From the NCBI GenBank assembly GCA_947565875.1, contig CANOHR010000075.1, forward strand, positions 1 to 5,763: DNA of 5,763 nucleotides. The letters run 5' to 3'. Source of the DNA: an uncultured Pseudoflavonifractor sp. (GTDB taxonomy: Bacteria; Bacillota; Clostridia; Oscillospirales; Oscillospiraceae). The translations under genes were made by a program, and so were the position numbers. Shown here one piece after another: positions 1-5,763 of the stretch (positions are counted from its first letter, which is position 1; each line of letters opens with the position of its first letter). Below the pieces are notes generated by a model. That model ran no database searches and was not told the origin of the DNA. It was given only the letters and a program-made list of their open reading frames with translations.

Positions 1-46
1 CATCCCCTTCTTCAAACAGCTGGAGGAGATGGGGGTGAAGACCCTC
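1..46 (+). repeat. Inverted repeat, left arm (fold-back copy of polC exonuclease region)
   Basis: Bases 1-46 are the exact reverse complement of 263-308 (46 of 46 by direct comparison; base n pairs with base 309-n). Read on the plus strand, bases 2-46 encode IPFFKQLEEMGVKTL, which is PolC residues 504-518. This stretch is therefore polC coding sequence in the wrong orientation. The match runs to the edge of the window, so its full length is unknown. Base 47 breaks the pairing. If base 47 is skipped, 48-53 pairs with 257-262 as well. The best reading is a fold-back chimera at a contig end. Confidence 0.95.
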
Positions 47-1816
47 GCAGGCCGAACCCAAAATCAGCCCTTCCCGGTACTTCTCCAGCTCGCTCTTGGG
101 AATGATGGGGTTCCGCTTATAGTGCTTGAGGAAGGAATCGGAGATCAGATGGTAGAGATTCCGCAGTCCCAGCTGATTCTTAGCCAGGATAATAAGGTGC
201 TTGGGCTGGCGGCGGGCCTTCCCCTGTCCCCGAAGGGGAATCATGGCGGGGTTGATGGCCTGGAGGGTCTTCACCCCCATCTCCTCCAGCTGTTTGAAGA
301 AGGGGATGAGCATATAGGCCACCGTGGCCGCGTCATCGCTGGCCCGGTGATGGTTGAAGGCGGGCAGATTCAGGTGGTTTGCCACCGTGTCCAGCTTAAA
401 GTTTTTCAGATCGGGCAGCAGGTTCTGGGCCAGGATCAGGGAATCGATGGCGGTGTTGGGAAACTCCCTCCCCATCCGCCGGCAGGCCTGGGCCATAAAA
501 CCCATGTCAAACTCCGCGTTGTGGGCCGCCAGAGGCCGGTCCCCCACAAAGTCCAAAAATGCCTTCACCGCCTCCTCCTGGCCGGGGGCCCCTTCCAGCA
601 TCTTGTCGGTGATGCCGGTAAGCTCCACGATCTCCCGGGGCAGGGGCCGTCCGGGGCTTGCGAAGGTGTTGAAGCTCTCACAGACCTGGCCGTCCCGGAG
701 GATCACCGCGCCGATCTCAATGATCAGGTCCTTATTTTTGTTCAGGCCCGTGGTCTCAATATCAAAGCAGACGATCTCCCCGTGGAAATCCTCGTCAGCT
801 CCGCCGTGGACCACCACCCGGTCATCCATATCATTGACAAAGTAGGCTTCCACACCATAGAGGATCTTGATATCCTTGGCGGTATGCCAGGCCTCCGGGA
901 AGGACTGGGCCACCCCGTGGTCCGTGATGGCGATGGCCCGGTGGCCCCAGGCCTCCGCCCGCTTCACCGCCTCCTTGGCGGGAGTGAGGGCATCCATGGC
1001 GGACATGGTGGTGTGAAGGTGGAGCTCCACCCGCTTGTCCGGGGCGGTATCCTTCCGCTTCACCTTCTCCCCCACCATGATGGCGTAGGGCTCCAGTACC
1101 ATATCGTTGGTGTAGCGGTCTATGTTCAGCCGCCCCTGGATCAGCAGGTGCTGGCCCATCTCAATGTGGGAGACAAAGGGCTTGGCCTCCTCCCCCTGGC
1201 AGAACTTACTGATCCGGATGGAGCCGGTGTAGTCGGTCACGTCAAAGTTGATGGACCAGGCCTCCCGGTTCTTCATCTTCCGGTGTTTGATGTCAAATAC
1301 GTCTCCCTCAATAAGCACTGTACCCATATCCAGGTTCAGTTCCGACATGGGCGTCGGCTCTCCCTTAAGCTCCCGGCGGCCATAGATCAGGTTCCCCTTT
1401 TTCCCTCCCGACTTCTCTCTGGGTTGGACCGTCTGGATATGCTTCATAGCCTCCCGGCGGAGGGCTTCGGTACGGCGGAAAACGTCTTGGGCAACGTCAT
1501 AAGCCTCTGGAGGAGGGGCATCCTCCCGCTCCGGAGGCGGCTCGGGCAGCGGGATCTCCTCCTCCCCGTCAGGTGCAGGGGCAGCTTCCAGATCAAGTTC
1601 TACCCGTTCCACGTGATAGGCTTCCGCCAAGGCGGTCTCCACCGCCCGATGGACCTGTGTGGACGGCAGCAGAGGGCAAAGGATCTTAGCCTTGATGGCC
1701 CGCGCTTTCTTATCGATCGCCGCGCTGGATACCACCCAACCCGCCACCTGACTTAATAAGACGGGTTCCGGCCGCAGCGCGGAAAAAAGCTTCAAAAAGG
1801 GTGCTTGCTTTGCCAT
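1..1816 (-). CDS. polC: DNA polymerase III subunit alpha, PolC type (N-terminal part; 3' end missing and last codons chimeric)
   Basis: This is the replicative polymerase of Gram-positive bacteria, with proofreading built in. The visible 605 codons begin at ATG 1814-1816. Residues 1-75 are a short N-terminal domain, followed by an acidic proline-rich linker (about 77-105). An OB-fold region lies at about 163-250. The first half of the PHP domain has HLH at 266-268, DH at 299-300 and E323. The inserted DEDD-type 3'-5' exonuclease spans about 346-505, with FDIETTGL (D352, E354), AHNAEFD (D437) and HHRASDD (H490, D495). The PHP domain then resumes up to GSACE (587-591). The Pol3 palm and the rest, usually more than 800 further residues, are not in the window. 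After E591 the expected family sequence (AGEL-like) is replaced by GLHPHLLQLFEEG, which comes from an inverted copy of the gene's own exonuclease region, so only about 1-590 should be trusted. An 80-base gap separates it from ispG. Identification is very secure. Confidence 0.96.
   Translation of the reverse strand, partial: MAKQAPFLKLFSALRPEPVLLSQVAGWVVSSAAIDKKARAIKAKILCPLLPSTQVHRAVETALAEAYHVERVELDLEAAPAPDGEEEIPLPEPPPEREDAPPPEAYDVAQDVFRRTEALRREAMKHIQTVQPREKSGGKKGNLIYGRRELKGEPTPMSELNLDMGTVLIEGDVFDIKHRKMKNREAWSINFDVTDYTGSIRISKFCQGEEAKPFVSHIEMGQHLLIQGRLNIDRYTNDMVLEPYAIMVGEKVKRKDTAPDKRVELHLHTTMSAMDALTPAKEAVKRAEAWGHRAIAITDHGVAQSFPEAWHTAKDIKILYGVEAYFVNDMDDRVVVHGGADEDFHGEIVCFDIETTGLNKNKDLIIEIGAVILRDGQVCESFNTFASPGRPLPREIVELTGITDKMLEGAPGQEEAVKAFLDFVGDRPLAAHNAEFDMGFMAQACRRMGREFPNTAIDSLILAQNLLPDLKNFKLDTVANHLNLPAFNHHRASDDAATVAYMLIPFFKQLEEMGVKTLQAINPAMIPLRGQGKARRQPKHLIILAKNQLGLRNLYHLISDSFLKHYKRNPIIPKSELEKYREGLILGSACEGLHPHLLQLFEEGD
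263..308 (-). repeat. Inverted repeat, right arm (native polC copy)
   Basis: This is the partner of bases 1-46, separated from it by 216 bases. It is the native copy: its minus-strand translation continues smoothly from the HHRASDD exonuclease motif into the conserved PHP region. The left arm instead interrupts the protein straight after GSACE. Confidence 0.95.
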
Positions 1817-1819
1817 TTA

Positions 1820-1834
1820 CTCCTGATTCTCCTT
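1820..1834 (-). promoter_or_regulatory. Ribosome binding region of polC (two purine-rich boxes)
   Basis: On the minus strand AGGAG (1824-1820) lies only 3 bases before the ATG at 1816, and AAGGAG (1834-1829) lies 12 bases before it. One is closer and the other farther than the usual spacing. The start is still convincing because no other in-frame ATG is near and the protein begins MAKQAPFLKLF, a plausible PolC N-terminus. Confidence 0.55.
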
Positions 1835-1837
1835 CGT

Positions 1838-1846
1838 ATCATACCA
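1838..1846 (-). promoter_or_regulatory. Possible extended -10 promoter for polC
   Basis: The 80-base ispG-polC gap contains TGGTATGAT on the minus strand, which fits the extended -10 form TG-N-TATAAT with one mismatch. No good -35 box lies 16-18 bases upstream; the nearest candidate, TTGCTC, is 22 bases away. Transcription from here would give polC a leader of roughly 15-20 bases. This gap is the longest in the cluster, so it is the likeliest place for an internal promoter, but the match could be chance. Confidence 0.3.
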
Positions 1847-1896
1847 TTTCATTCCGCATCAGTGCGAGCAATTCCGCTTCTCCAGCCTCTCTCCAA

Positions 1897-2934
1897 CTAT
1901 AATGCTTCGATCAGGGCAAAAAGTTCCTCCACCAGCCGGTCTTGGGGAACCTTTTTAACGATCTCTCCCTTTCGGAAAAGAAGGCCCTCCCCGATCCCCC
2001 CGGCAATACCTACATCGGCGGCGGATGCTTCACCGGGACCGTTGACTACGCAGCCCATCACCGCCACGGTAATGGGCTTGTCCACCTTCTTCAGTCTCTC
2101 CTCCACTTCCCCTGCCAGGGCGATCAGGTCGATCCTGGTCCTGCCGCAGGTGGGGCAGGAGATCAGTTCCGGGCCCTCCTTGCGGATCCCAGCGGCCTTC
2201 AGGATATCCCGCGCGGCATAGACCTCCTCCACCGGGTCCGCTGAAAGGGAGACCCGGAGCGTATCCCCGATCCCTAAAGCCAAAAGCCCTCCGATCCCCA
2301 CGGCAGATTTTAAGAGCCCCATCTTGGGCGTCCCTGTCTCAGTCACCCCAATATGTAAGGGATAATCACTTTCCAGAGCCATTCGCTGATAGGCTTTCAT
2401 AGTGATAGGCACGGAAGAGGATTTCAGCGAAACACAAATATCATGAAATCCGCAGTCCTCCAGCAGCTTGATATGGCCAAAGGCACTTTCTACCAAGGCT
2501 TCCGGGGTAACGCCGCCGTATTTTTCCAGCAGCGGCTTTTCCAAGGATCCGCCGTTGACCCCTATTCTAATAGGAAGCCCTTTCCCTTTACAAGCATTCG
2601 CTACAGCGGCAACCCGGTCCGGTGCGCCGATGTTGCCCGGATTGATCCGAACGGCGTCGCAGCCTCCCTCCACACAGGCTAGGGCAAGCCGATAGTCAAA
2701 ATGGATATCCACTACCATGGGAATTCCGATCCGCTTTTTGATCTCCCCTACCGCCTCCGCTGCTTCCATATCGGGAACGGCCACCCGGATGATCTGACAA
2801 CCAGCCGCTTCCAGCTGCTTGATCTGCGCTACAGTGGCTTCCACGTTCTGGGTGGGAGTATTACACATCGATTGAATGCTGACGCTTGCGCCGCCCCCCA
2901 CCGGAACCGCCCCCACATGGATCTGTCTTGTCAT
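1897..2934 (-). CDS. ispG: 4-hydroxy-3-methylbut-2-en-1-yl diphosphate synthase (IspG/GcpE)
   Basis: This cytosolic iron-sulfur enzyme of the MEP pathway converts 2-C-methyl-D-erythritol 2,4-cyclodiphosphate to HMBPP, the penultimate step to IPP and DMAPP. The protein has 345 residues from the chosen ATG, close to the usual length of the short bacterial form. The N-terminal TIM-barrel shows IQSMCNTPT, VAVPD, VVDIHFDYRLAL and RINPGNIG. The C-terminal [4Fe-4S] domain has SCPTCGRT (C260, C263) and GCVVNGPGE (C295, E302), giving all three cluster cysteines and the conserved glutamate. The frame is open to a TTG at 2949, which would add five residues and overlap rseP. ATG 2934 is preferred because GGGGTG precedes it by 7 bases, whereas the TTG has no Shine-Dalgarno. 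The start lies four bases after the rseP stop, which suggests translational coupling. Confidence 0.97.
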   Translation of the reverse strand: MTRQIHVGAVPVGGGASVSIQSMCNTPTQNVEATVAQIKQLEAAGCQIIRVAVPDMEAAEAVGEIKKRIGIPMVVDIHFDYRLALACVEGGCDAVRINPGNIGAPDRVAAVANACKGKGLPIRIGVNGGSLEKPLLEKYGGVTPEALVESAFGHIKLLEDCGFHDICVSLKSSSVPITMKAYQRMALESDYPLHIGVTETGTPKMGLLKSAVGIGGLLALGIGDTLRVSLSADPVEEVYAARDILKAAGIRKEGPELISCPTCGRTRIDLIALAGEVEERLKKVDKPITVAVMGCVVNGPGEASAADVGIAGGIGEGLLFRKGEIVKKVPQDRLVEELFALIEAL

Positions 2935-2938
2935 CGCA

Positions 2939-4030
2939 TTACACCCCAAACTGTTTGAGAATATCGCTGACCGTTACCGCCACCATAAGGACCATCAGGC
3001 ACACAAAGCCCACCGCCGAGACCCAGCCCAGATATTTGGGATCCATTTTCTTCCGGGTAAGGGCGGTATAGACCCCGTTCACTCCCATGAAAAAGATCTG
3101 TCCCCCATCCAGCGCAGGGATGGGGAGTAAATTCATCACCGCCAGGTTGATGGAAATAAAGGCCCCAAAACTAAGAATGTTTTCCAGTGCGCCCAGAAAG
3201 GCAGAGGTACCCGCCGCCTCTGCGGCCTGGGCTCCGGCCTCGCCCACCTGGCCCACCATATCGATGATCCCTACAGGCCCGGACATGTCCCGGAGCCCTA
3301 CCGCGCCCCGGATCAACTCTCCCAAGCTATACCAGACCATTCGCACATTGTCGGCACACTCCAGGGCCGCATACTTCACCTTATGGAGGAGCGTCGCTTC
3401 CTCGTATTCCCGCATATAGATCCCCAACATAAGCCGCTCCGAGCCGTCGGACTGGGGTACAGCGGTAAGCGGAACCGAGGGAAGGACCACTCTTTGCCCG
3501 TCCCGTTCCACCTCCAGCATTACCTGGGAAACGCTTATGCGCCCCAAGAAAAAGGAAATATCAGGCTGAAGATATACCTTGTGGCCGTCTACCCGGGTGA
3601 TCCTGTCCCCCTCCCGCAGGTAGTCCCGGGCCAGAACGGGGACCTCCTCCGAAAAGCCGGAGATCCGGGCTGTCAAAAAGCCTTGGGCTGGGGCTAAAAG
3701 GATCAAAATGATCACAAACCCGGTCAAAAAATTCATAAAGACTCCCGCCAGCAGGATCACGAGCCGCTGCCACCAAGGGCGGTTGGGAAAGGCCCTTGGG
3801 TCGGGAGACTGTCCCTCCTCCTCCCCCTCCATGGCGCAGAAGCCGCCGATGGGAAACAGGCGCAGGGAATATTCCGTCTCCCTCCCCTGTCTATGGAGGA
3901 TCAGGGGACCCATTCCGATGGCAAACTCGTTCACCCTAACCCCGCAGAACTTGGCAGCGGCAAAGTGTCCGAATTCATGAAGAGCGATAAGAACGCCGAA
4001 CATAAGGATCGCAATAAAAATATACAGCAA
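2939..4030 (-). CDS. rseP: RIP metalloprotease RseP/RasP (site-2 protease, M50 family)
   Basis: This integral-membrane zinc protease performs regulated intramembrane proteolysis; relatives cleave anti-sigma factors and leftover signal peptides. The protein has 363 residues. The HEFGH zinc motif (18-22) lies in the first membrane segment. LFPIGGFCAMEGE (58-70) is the usual membrane-reentrant loop region. A second membrane segment spans about 88-112, and a PDZ-like extracytoplasmic domain about 118-190. MSGPVGI is at 249-255. The second active-site motif NLLPIPALDGG (300-310, third zinc ligand D308) lies in or next to the third membrane segment, and the last segment is about 334-355. Catalytic motifs are complete. 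The start is a TTG at 4030, supported by a perfect GGAGG 7 bases upstream and by the fit of MLYIFIAILMFGVLIALHE to the family N-terminus. It lies 42 bases after dxr and ends four bases before ispG. Its substrate cannot be told from this window. Confidence 0.97.
   Translation of the reverse strand: MLYIFIAILMFGVLIALHEFGHFAAAKFCGVRVNEFAIGMGPLILHRQGRETEYSLRLFPIGGFCAMEGEEEGQSPDPRAFPNRPWWQRLVILLAGVFMNFLTGFVIILILLAPAQGFLTARISGFSEEVPVLARDYLREGDRITRVDGHKVYLQPDISFFLGRISVSQVMLEVERDGQRVVLPSVPLTAVPQSDGSERLMLGIYMREYEEATLLHKVKYAALECADNVRMVWYSLGELIRGAVGLRDMSGPVGIIDMVGQVGEAGAQAAEAAGTSAFLGALENILSFGAFISINLAVMNLLPIPALDGGQIFFMGVNGVYTALTRKKMDPKYLGWVSAVGFVCLMVLMVAVTVSDILKQFGV
2942..2947 (-). promoter_or_regulatory. 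Ribosome binding site deciding the ispG start
   Basis: GGGGTG on the minus strand lies inside the last codons of rseP, 7 bases before the ATG at 2934. It supports that ATG over the in-frame TTG at 2949. Pairing to the 16S tail is imperfect, so ispG translation may also depend on ribosomes finishing rseP. Confidence 0.5.
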
Positions 4031-4037
4031 GACGGCA

Positions 4038-4042
4038 CCTCC
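4038..4042 (-). promoter_or_regulatory. Ribosome binding site deciding the rseP TTG start
   Basis: A perfect GGAGG on the minus strand stands 7 bases before TTG 4030-4028. No ATG occurs in frame near the expected N-terminus before M10, and starting at M10 would cut into the first membrane segment. The TTG is therefore the likely true start. Confidence 0.8.
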
Positions 4043-4072
4043 GCCAAAATCAAGAATCGCCGCAGGCGGGCA

Positions 4073-5206
4073 CTAGACAGCGGCGGCCCGCGCCGCCTCA
4101 TCGGCGGCCAGAACATCCTCCAAAGATGGCTTTCCCACCACAGGGACAGCCTTCAGTGCCTTCTCTACCCGGCGGGGAATGTCCATAAAGCCGATCCTTC
4201 CCGCCAGGAAGGCCGCCACCGCCGCCTCGTTGGCTCCGTTGAGAATGGCCGTGGCCGTCCCCCCCTCCTTCGCCGCCTCGTTGGCCAGAGCCAGACAGGG
4301 AAAGTTCTCCTCGTCGGGGGCAAAAAAGGTCAAATGGGGACAGGTCAGCAGGTCCAGAGGCGTAGCCGGACCGGGAACTCTCTCCGGCCAGGTAAGGGCA
4401 TACTGGATGGGAAGTCGCATATCCGCCGTACCCAGTTGGGCAAGGATGGCGTTATCACAGTATTCCACCAGAGAGTGGATGATACTCTCCCGGTGAATGA
4501 CCACCGAGATTTTTTCCAGGGGCATAGCATAAAGGCGCATGGCCTCAATGACCTCCAAGCCCTTATTCATCATGGTGGCAGAATCCACTGTGATCTTGGC
4601 TCCCATAGACCAATTGGGATGCCTGAGGGCTTCCTTGACCGTGACCTTCTCCAACTCTTCCCTCTTTTTCCCAAAAAAAGGCCCGCCGGAGGCGGTAAGG
4701 ATGAGCCGCTTCACTTCTCCTCTGTTCCCACAGCCCTGGAGAGACTGGAAGATGGCAGAATGCTCTGAATCCACCGGAAGGATCTCGCCGCCATACCTTT
4801 CGGCAGCCTCCATCACCAGTTCTCCGGCACAGACCAGGGTCTCCTTGTTGGCCAGGGCCACCCGGCGTCCTTTTTTCAAAGCGGCCAGGGTGGGACGAAG
4901 GCCCACCATTCCCATCACGGCGGTAAGAACGATATCCACGCCATCCCAAAGGGCAGCCTCCATAAGGCCCTCCATCCCGGACATGACCTTGATATCCGTA
5001 TCGGCCAGCTTGATTTTTAAAGTCTCCGCCGCCTCGGAGTCCATACACACTGCCAGACGGGGCCGGAATTTCCGGCACTGGATCTCCAACAACTCTATAT
5101 TGCGGTTGGCGGTGAGGACTGCGACCTCACAGCCCAGGGTCTCAACGACTTCCAGCGACTGGCGGCCAATAGAGCCGGTAGAGCCCAAAAGCGAGATCTT
5201 TTTCAC
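4073..5206 (-). CDS. dxr: 1-deoxy-D-xylulose 5-phosphate reductoisomerase (Dxr/IspC)
   Basis: This cytosolic enzyme catalyses the first committed MEP-pathway step, NADPH-dependent conversion of 1-deoxy-D-xylulose 5-phosphate to 2-C-methyl-D-erythritol 4-phosphate; it is the fosmidomycin target. The length, 377 residues, is normal. The N-terminal Rossmann domain has GSTGSIG (8-14) for NADPH and ALANKETLV (117-125). The catalytic domain has PVDSEHSAIFQ (144-154; metal ligands D146 and E148), the substrate-covering loop HPNWSMG (196-202) and MMNKGLEVIEA (212-222; metal ligand E218). The C-terminal helical domain follows, with an alanine-rich tail. The start is GTG 5206, three bases after the cdsA stop, with GGAGG 8 bases upstream overlapping the end of cdsA. 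The ATG at 5213 is out of frame. It pairs functionally with ispG two genes downstream. Confidence 0.98.
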   Translation of the reverse strand: MKKISLLGSTGSIGRQSLEVVETLGCEVAVLTANRNIELLEIQCRKFRPRLAVCMDSEAAETLKIKLADTDIKVMSGMEGLMEAALWDGVDIVLTAVMGMVGLRPTLAALKKGRRVALANKETLVCAGELVMEAAERYGGEILPVDSEHSAIFQSLQGCGNRGEVKRLILTASGGPFFGKKREELEKVTVKEALRHPNWSMGAKITVDSATMMNKGLEVIEAMRLYAMPLEKISVVIHRESIIHSLVEYCDNAILAQLGTADMRLPIQYALTWPERVPGPATPLDLLTCPHLTFFAPDEENFPCLALANEAAKEGGTATAILNGANEAAVAAFLAGRIGFMDIPRRVEKALKAVPVVGKPSLEDVLAADEAARAAAV

Positions 5207-5209
5207 TCT

Positions 5210-5763
5210 TCATCCCTCCAGCGCAGGCAGTATACGGACCAGGATCTCAATGAGGGGCGCGCAGAAGATCACGCTGTCAAAGCGGTCCAGCACTCCGCCA
5301 TGACCGGGAAAAATATTTCCAAAATCCTTCAGCCCATACTGACGCTTAATGTAAGAAAAGGACAGGTCCCCCACCTGGGACACCGCGCTTCCCAACGCCC
5401 CATAGAGGGCAAAGCGGAGATAACTCACCTGCAGGTGGAAACTGAATTCCATAAGAACTCCGTAGAGGATACACCCCAGGATACCCGCCGCGAACCCGCC
5501 CAAAGCCCCCTCAACCGTCTTCTTGGGGGACAATTCAGGAGCCAGTTTGTGTTTGCCAAAAGCCATCCCGGCAAAAAGGGCAAAGGAATCGCTGCAATAG
5601 GCGGCGATCAGAGGAATGACAATAAGATATCGCCCCAACTCCATGGCGTTGAGTCTCACAAAGGAGGAGAGGAAATAGGGAATGAGCATGGCAAAGAAAA
5701 AGGAACCGCCCATCTTTAATATCAAAAGACTTAAACAATTCTCCTGTGGCCGCCATGTAAATG
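5210..5763 (-). CDS. cdsA: Phosphatidate cytidylyltransferase (CDP-diglyceride synthase), 5' end outside window
   Basis: This integral-membrane enzyme makes CDP-diacylglycerol from phosphatidate and CTP, the branch point to bacterial phospholipids. The last 183 residues are visible, roughly the C-terminal two thirds of a usual 260-280-residue protein. The frame is open to the window edge. An internal TTG (5725) and ATG (5713) exist but would remove membrane segments, so the true start lies upstream. In visible numbering there are hydrophobic segments at about 20-35, 45-65, 87-105 and 113-130. A conserved Asp lies in YCSDSFALFAG (D58), SPKKTVEG is at 78-85, and the full family signature spans 136-162 (S-x-x-K-R, then K-D-x-G, then PGHGGVLDR-x-D). 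It ends at TGA 5212-5210, three bases before dxr. uppS normally precedes it in this cluster but is not seen here. Confidence 0.96.
   Translation of the reverse strand, partial: FTWRPQENCLSLLILKMGGSFFFAMLIPYFLSSFVRLNAMELGRYLIVIPLIAAYCSDSFALFAGMAFGKHKLAPELSPKKTVEGALGGFAAGILGCILYGVLMEFSFHLQVSYLRFALYGALGSAVSQVGDLSFSYIKRQYGLKDFGNIFPGHGGVLDRFDSVIFCAPLIEILVRILPALEG
5215..5219 (-). promoter_or_regulatory. Ribosome binding site deciding the dxr GTG start
   Basis: GGAGG on the minus strand lies in the last codons of cdsA, 8 bases before GTG 5206-5204. Because it overlaps the upstream gene, dxr translation is probably coupled to that of cdsA. Confidence 0.8.

Noticed and set aside
1..308. The inverted repeat as insertion-sequence termini or an invertible switch
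   Set aside because: The 216 bases between the arms are ordinary polC coding sequence. There is no transposase or recombinase, no target duplication is visible, and the right arm is conserved protein-coding sequence.
29..1756. A 575-codon open frame on the plus strand opposite polC
   Set aside because: It is an antisense shadow produced by GC-rich codon use. It has low-complexity composition and no recognisable domain, and it overlaps a clear polC along its length. Its first residues (MGVKTL) are just PolC sequence from the inverted arm.
1851..1866. Small hairpin CGCA-CTGA-TGCG in the ispG-polC gap
   Set aside because: The stem is only four pairs with no T-tract, too weak for a terminator or a recognisable riboswitch.
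4076..4100. GC-rich hairpin (GCGGC...GCCGC) at the 3' end of dxr, considered as a terminator
   Set aside because: It lies inside the alanine-rich C-terminal codons and has no following T-run, and rseP starts 42 bases after the dxr stop, so read-through is expected.
3893..4768. A 291-codon plus-strand open frame spanning the dxr-rseP gap
   Set aside because: It lies antisense to parts of two well-conserved genes, has no recognisable motif, and its composition is that of a reverse-complement shadow.
5535..5756. Minus-strand ATG 5756 frame (73 codons) overlapping cdsA
   Set aside because: It is in a different frame from the CdsA signature sequence and lacks any family feature; cdsA runs through the region in its own frame to the window edge.

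Overview
The window is a slice of a Clostridia-type (Firmicutes/Bacillota) chromosome. All genes lie on the minus strand and, in transcription order, run cdsA (5' part outside the window), dxr, rseP, ispG and polC (3' part missing). A PolC-type replicase with its exonuclease embedded in the PHP domain indicates a low-GC Gram-positive lineage. The order cdsA-dxr-rseP-ispG-polC is typical of Clostridia; Bacillus has proS where ispG sits here. The DNA is GC-rich by eye, with strong Shine-Dalgarno sequences and frequent GTG/TTG starts. That fits a GC-rich gut clostridial group such as Oscillospiraceae, but this family-level guess is inference.

Layout from high to low coordinates: the C-terminal two thirds of CdsA (5763-5210); complete Dxr (5206-4073) three bases after it; a 42-base gap; complete RseP (4030-2939); complete IspG (2934-1897) four bases after it; an 80-base gap with a possible extended -10 promoter; then the first ~590 codons of polC (from 1816 down to about base 44). 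The genes down to ispG are tightly packed and look translationally coupled, as in one operon. CdsA makes CDP-diacylglycerol for phospholipids, Dxr and IspG are steps of the MEP isoprenoid pathway, RseP is a membrane site-2 protease, and PolC is the replicative polymerase. The genes upstream of cdsA in this neighbourhood are usually uppS and frr, which would lie beyond base 5763.

The one real anomaly is at the left edge. Bases 1-46 are an exact reverse complement of 263-308, which lie inside the polC exonuclease region. The polC reading frame is normal up to the conserved GSACE motif and then runs into this inverted copy, so the end of the window looks like a fold-back chimera (amplification, library or assembly artefact) or, less likely, a real inverted duplication. 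I see no undescribed system, mobile element, CRISPR array or RNA gene; the rest is ordinary core-genome sequence.
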